From Agromyces larvae (lineage in GTDB: Bacteria; Actinomycetota; Actinomycetes; Actinomycetales; Microbacteriaceae), in contig NZ_CP094528.1 in assembly GCF_022811705.1 (NCBI RefSeq), forward strand, positions 496,001 to 560,000: a stretch of DNA of 64,000 bases. Direction: 5' to 3'. The notes below the pieces were generated by a model. The model worked only from the letters and a program-made list of their open reading frames with translations. It was not told the DNA's origin and made no database searches. Positions within the stretch are counted from its first letter, which is position 1, and each line of letters begins with the position of its first letter. Shown one piece after another: positions 62,575 to 64,000 of the stretch. The position numbers and the translations under genes are program-made.

Positions 62575-63482
62575 GCGGAACCGCGAGCACCCGGGTGATC
62601 GACGCGCACCTGCATCTGTGGGATCGCGCCGACGGGGGATACGGCTGGGTGACGCCCGAGCTCGGCCCCCTGCATCGCGACTTCGGGGCCGACGAGGCCG
62701 GCGTCGCGCTGCGCGAGGCCGGCGTCGACGCGGCGATCCTCGTGCAGGCCGACGACACCCTCGCCGACACCCGGTTCATGCTCGACCAGGCGCGCGCGAA
62801 CGACTGGATCGTCGGCGTGGTCGGCTGGGTGCGCCTCGACGACGAGGCCGAGGCCGCAGCCCAGCTCGACGGGTTCGCCGAGGGCGGTGCCTCCGACGCC
62901 GCAGGGCTGCTGCGAGGCATCCGTCATCTCGTGCACGACGACCCCCGCGACGACTTCCTCGACCTGCCCGCCGTGCGGGCGTCGCTGCGCCGCGTGGCCG
63001 CGCACGGCCTGGTGTTCGACGTGCCCGACGCGTGGCCGCGCCACCTCGCCGCGGCCGGGCGCGCGGCCGCGGCCGTGCCCGAGCTCACGGTCGTGATCGA
63101 CCACCTCGCCAAGCCGCCCGCAGGCGAGGGCTTCGATTCCGAGGCGTTCGCCGCCTGGGAGGCGGAGTTCCGCCGCGTCGCCGAGCTGCCGAACACGGTC
63201 GCCAAGTTCTCGGGGCTGCACCTGCCCGGGGCGTCCTTCACCGCCGATTCGGTCGGCCGGCTGCTCGACCTCGCGCTCGACGCGTTCGGCGCCGACCGCC
63301 TGCTGTACGGCGGCGACTGGCCGATGTCGGTGCCGCACGGCGGGTACGCGCCGACCTGGGCGGTCATGCGGGCCGCGCTCGACCGGCTCTCGGCGGCCGA
63401 GCGCACGGCGATCCTCGGCGCCAACGCCGAGCGCGTCTACCTCGCATCAGAGGTCGGAGCGATCGGCGGCTCCAATGGCTGA
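62571..63482 (+). CDS. Amidohydrolase-family lactonase, probable L-fuconolactonase
   Basis: Opens the fucono-lactone made by the dehydrogenase. The 303-residue protein of the amidohydrolase-2 type has the metal motif DAHLHLWD (His13, His15), then QADDTLADT, GIRHLVHDDP, VIDHLAKP with a metal-site His and YGGDWPMS with the final Asp. These match L-fuconolactonase of the COG3618 group. ATGA overlap with the aldo/keto reductase gene. Confidence 0.92.
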   Translation: MSGTASTRVIDAHLHLWDRADGGYGWVTPELGPLHRDFGADEAGVALREAGVDAAILVQADDTLADTRFMLDQARANDWIVGVVGWVRLDDEAEAAAQLDGFAEGGASDAAGLLRGIRHLVHDDPRDDFLDLPAVRASLRRVAAHGLVFDVPDAWPRHLAAAGRAAAAVPELTVVIDHLAKPPAGEGFDSEAFAAWEAEFRRVAELPNTVAKFSGLHLPGASFTADSVGRLLDLALDAFGADRLLYGGDWPMSVPHGGYAPTWAVMRAALDRLSAAERTAILGANAERVYLASEVGAIGGSNG

Positions 63483-63509
63483 AACCTCGCGATGTCCGGC
63501 GAACTCGGG

Positions 63510-63538
63510 CTGAAACATCCGATCAGTCGCACTAGACT
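63510..63538 (+). promoter_or_regulatory. Promoter of fucU
   Basis: CTGAAA (63510-63515), 17-nt spacer, TAGACT (63533-63538). ACATCCGAT (63515-63523) in the spacer is shared with the dehydratase promoter, and AGAGAGG precedes the fucU ATG. Confidence 0.6.
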
Positions 63539-63590
63539 CAACCCCACCCGGCGGCCCCAGGGCCACCCTACTCGACGAAGAGAGGCGAAC

Positions 63591-64000
63591 ATGCTGAGCG
63601 GCATCCACCCGATCCTGAGCGGCGACCTGCTCGCCGCGCTGGACCGGCTCGGCCACGGCGACGAGCTCGTCGTCGCCGATGCGAACTTCCCCGCGCACCG
63701 CATCGGCGAGACGGTCGTCGAGGCACCGGGCCTGACGGCGCCCGCCGTGGTCCAGGCGATTCGCACCGTGCTCCCGCTCGACGCGTACGAGGCCGAGTCG
63801 GTGCTGCTCATGCAGGGCGAGGAGCCCGGGCCGCTGCCGGTGCCGATCGAGCTGGTCGCCGCAGCCGAGGTCGCCGACGACCGGCGCACCGCGCTCGACC
63901 GGTTCGCCTTCTACGAGCGCGCCGCCTCCGCCCGGCTCGTGGTGCGCACCGGCGAGCTGCGACCGTACGGCAACCTCATCATCAGGAAGGGCGTCGTGAA
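63591..64000 (+). CDS. fucU: L-fucose mutarotase (RbsD/FucU family), 3' end outside window
   Basis: Interconverts the alpha and beta anomers of L-fucose, feeding the dehydrogenase. The visible 136 codons are nearly the whole protein (family about 140). Start MLSGIHPILSGDLLAALDRL is typical, the catalytic His22 lies in LGHGDELVVADANFP with Asp30, and FYERAASARLVVRTGE and YGNLIIRKGVV close the conserved part. The frame is still open at base 64000. It has its own promoter 108 bp after the lactonase gene. Confidence 0.94.
   Translation, partial: MLSGIHPILSGDLLAALDRLGHGDELVVADANFPAHRIGETVVEAPGLTAPAVVQAIRTVLPLDAYEAESVLLMQGEEPGPLPVPIELVAAAEVADDRRTALDRFAFYERAASARLVVRTGELRPYGNLIIRKGVV

Noticed and set aside
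63470..63530. Direct repeat GGCTGAAAC around the lactonase stop and in the fucU promoter
   Set aside because: Only nine bases match, one copy is within coding sequence, and it is not found in the divergent promoter of the same locus.

Overview
The window is a high-GC chromosomal segment from an actinobacterium, most likely Microbacteriaceae (Agromyces-like). The grounds are third-codon-position GC bias throughout, frequent GTG starts, start codons set 6-7 nt after a -10 box, mycolate-free metabolism and gene content, and the very frequent hexamer GCATCC/GGATGC. Nothing looks like a phage, insertion sequence, CRISPR array, rRNA or tRNA. The family assignment is inference; it was not tested by any search.

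Layout. Bases 1-2766 hold the 3' part of an EccC/EssC-like FtsK/SpoIIIE ATPase. Bases 2835-7101 are a spermidine/putrescine-type ABC operon (binding lipoprotein, ATPase, two permeases). Bases 7129-9494 carry a leftward pair, gabT then an asparaginase. Bases 9549-12496 hold an OsmC protein, a lipoprotein, a PlsC-type acyltransferase and a degenerate phosphopantetheinyl-transferase-like protein. Bases 12530-16914 hold dxr, the site-2 protease gene and a NarL-type two-component system. Bases 17045-21407 hold a SHOCT protein, LtrA, and a thiolase divergent from a 3-ketoacid CoA-transferase pair.

Bases 21540-36869 form the information-processing core: ispG, proS, nusA, ylxR, infB, rbfA, then truB and ribF. 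The usual rbfA-truB junction is split by mutY, a small P-loop kinase, a cell-wall-anchored surface protein and panE. No rimP is found upstream of nusA. Bases 36866-45961 carry an MFS transporter, a ROK protein, a deoxyribose-degradation operon (SorC-type regulator, deoC, an aldehyde dehydrogenase and a truncated second one), a secreted phosphodiesterase, and a CsoR-type repressor in tandem with a macrodomain protein. Bases 46251-54420 hold a SNF2-type helicase, pfkA, pitA and two nucleobase permeases. Bases 54587-57603 hold aspartase and a MarR/hydrolase divergent pair.

Bases 57636-64000 are a catabolic locus whose enzymes fit the non-phosphorylated L-fucose route: FucU mutarotase, aldo/keto reductase (fucose dehydrogenase), fuconolactonase, fuconate dehydratase, SDR dehydrogenase and two fumarylacetoacetate-hydrolase-family enzymes. 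They are arranged around one divergent promoter with repeated candidate operator elements. The locus runs off the right edge inside fucU.

Regulation visible in the sequence includes many promoters that predict leaderless mRNAs, a TACCC-N5-GGGTA operator before csoR, twin palindromes in the marR promoter, an 11-bp-period direct repeat before the phosphodiesterase gene, and several GC-rich hairpins between converging genes.
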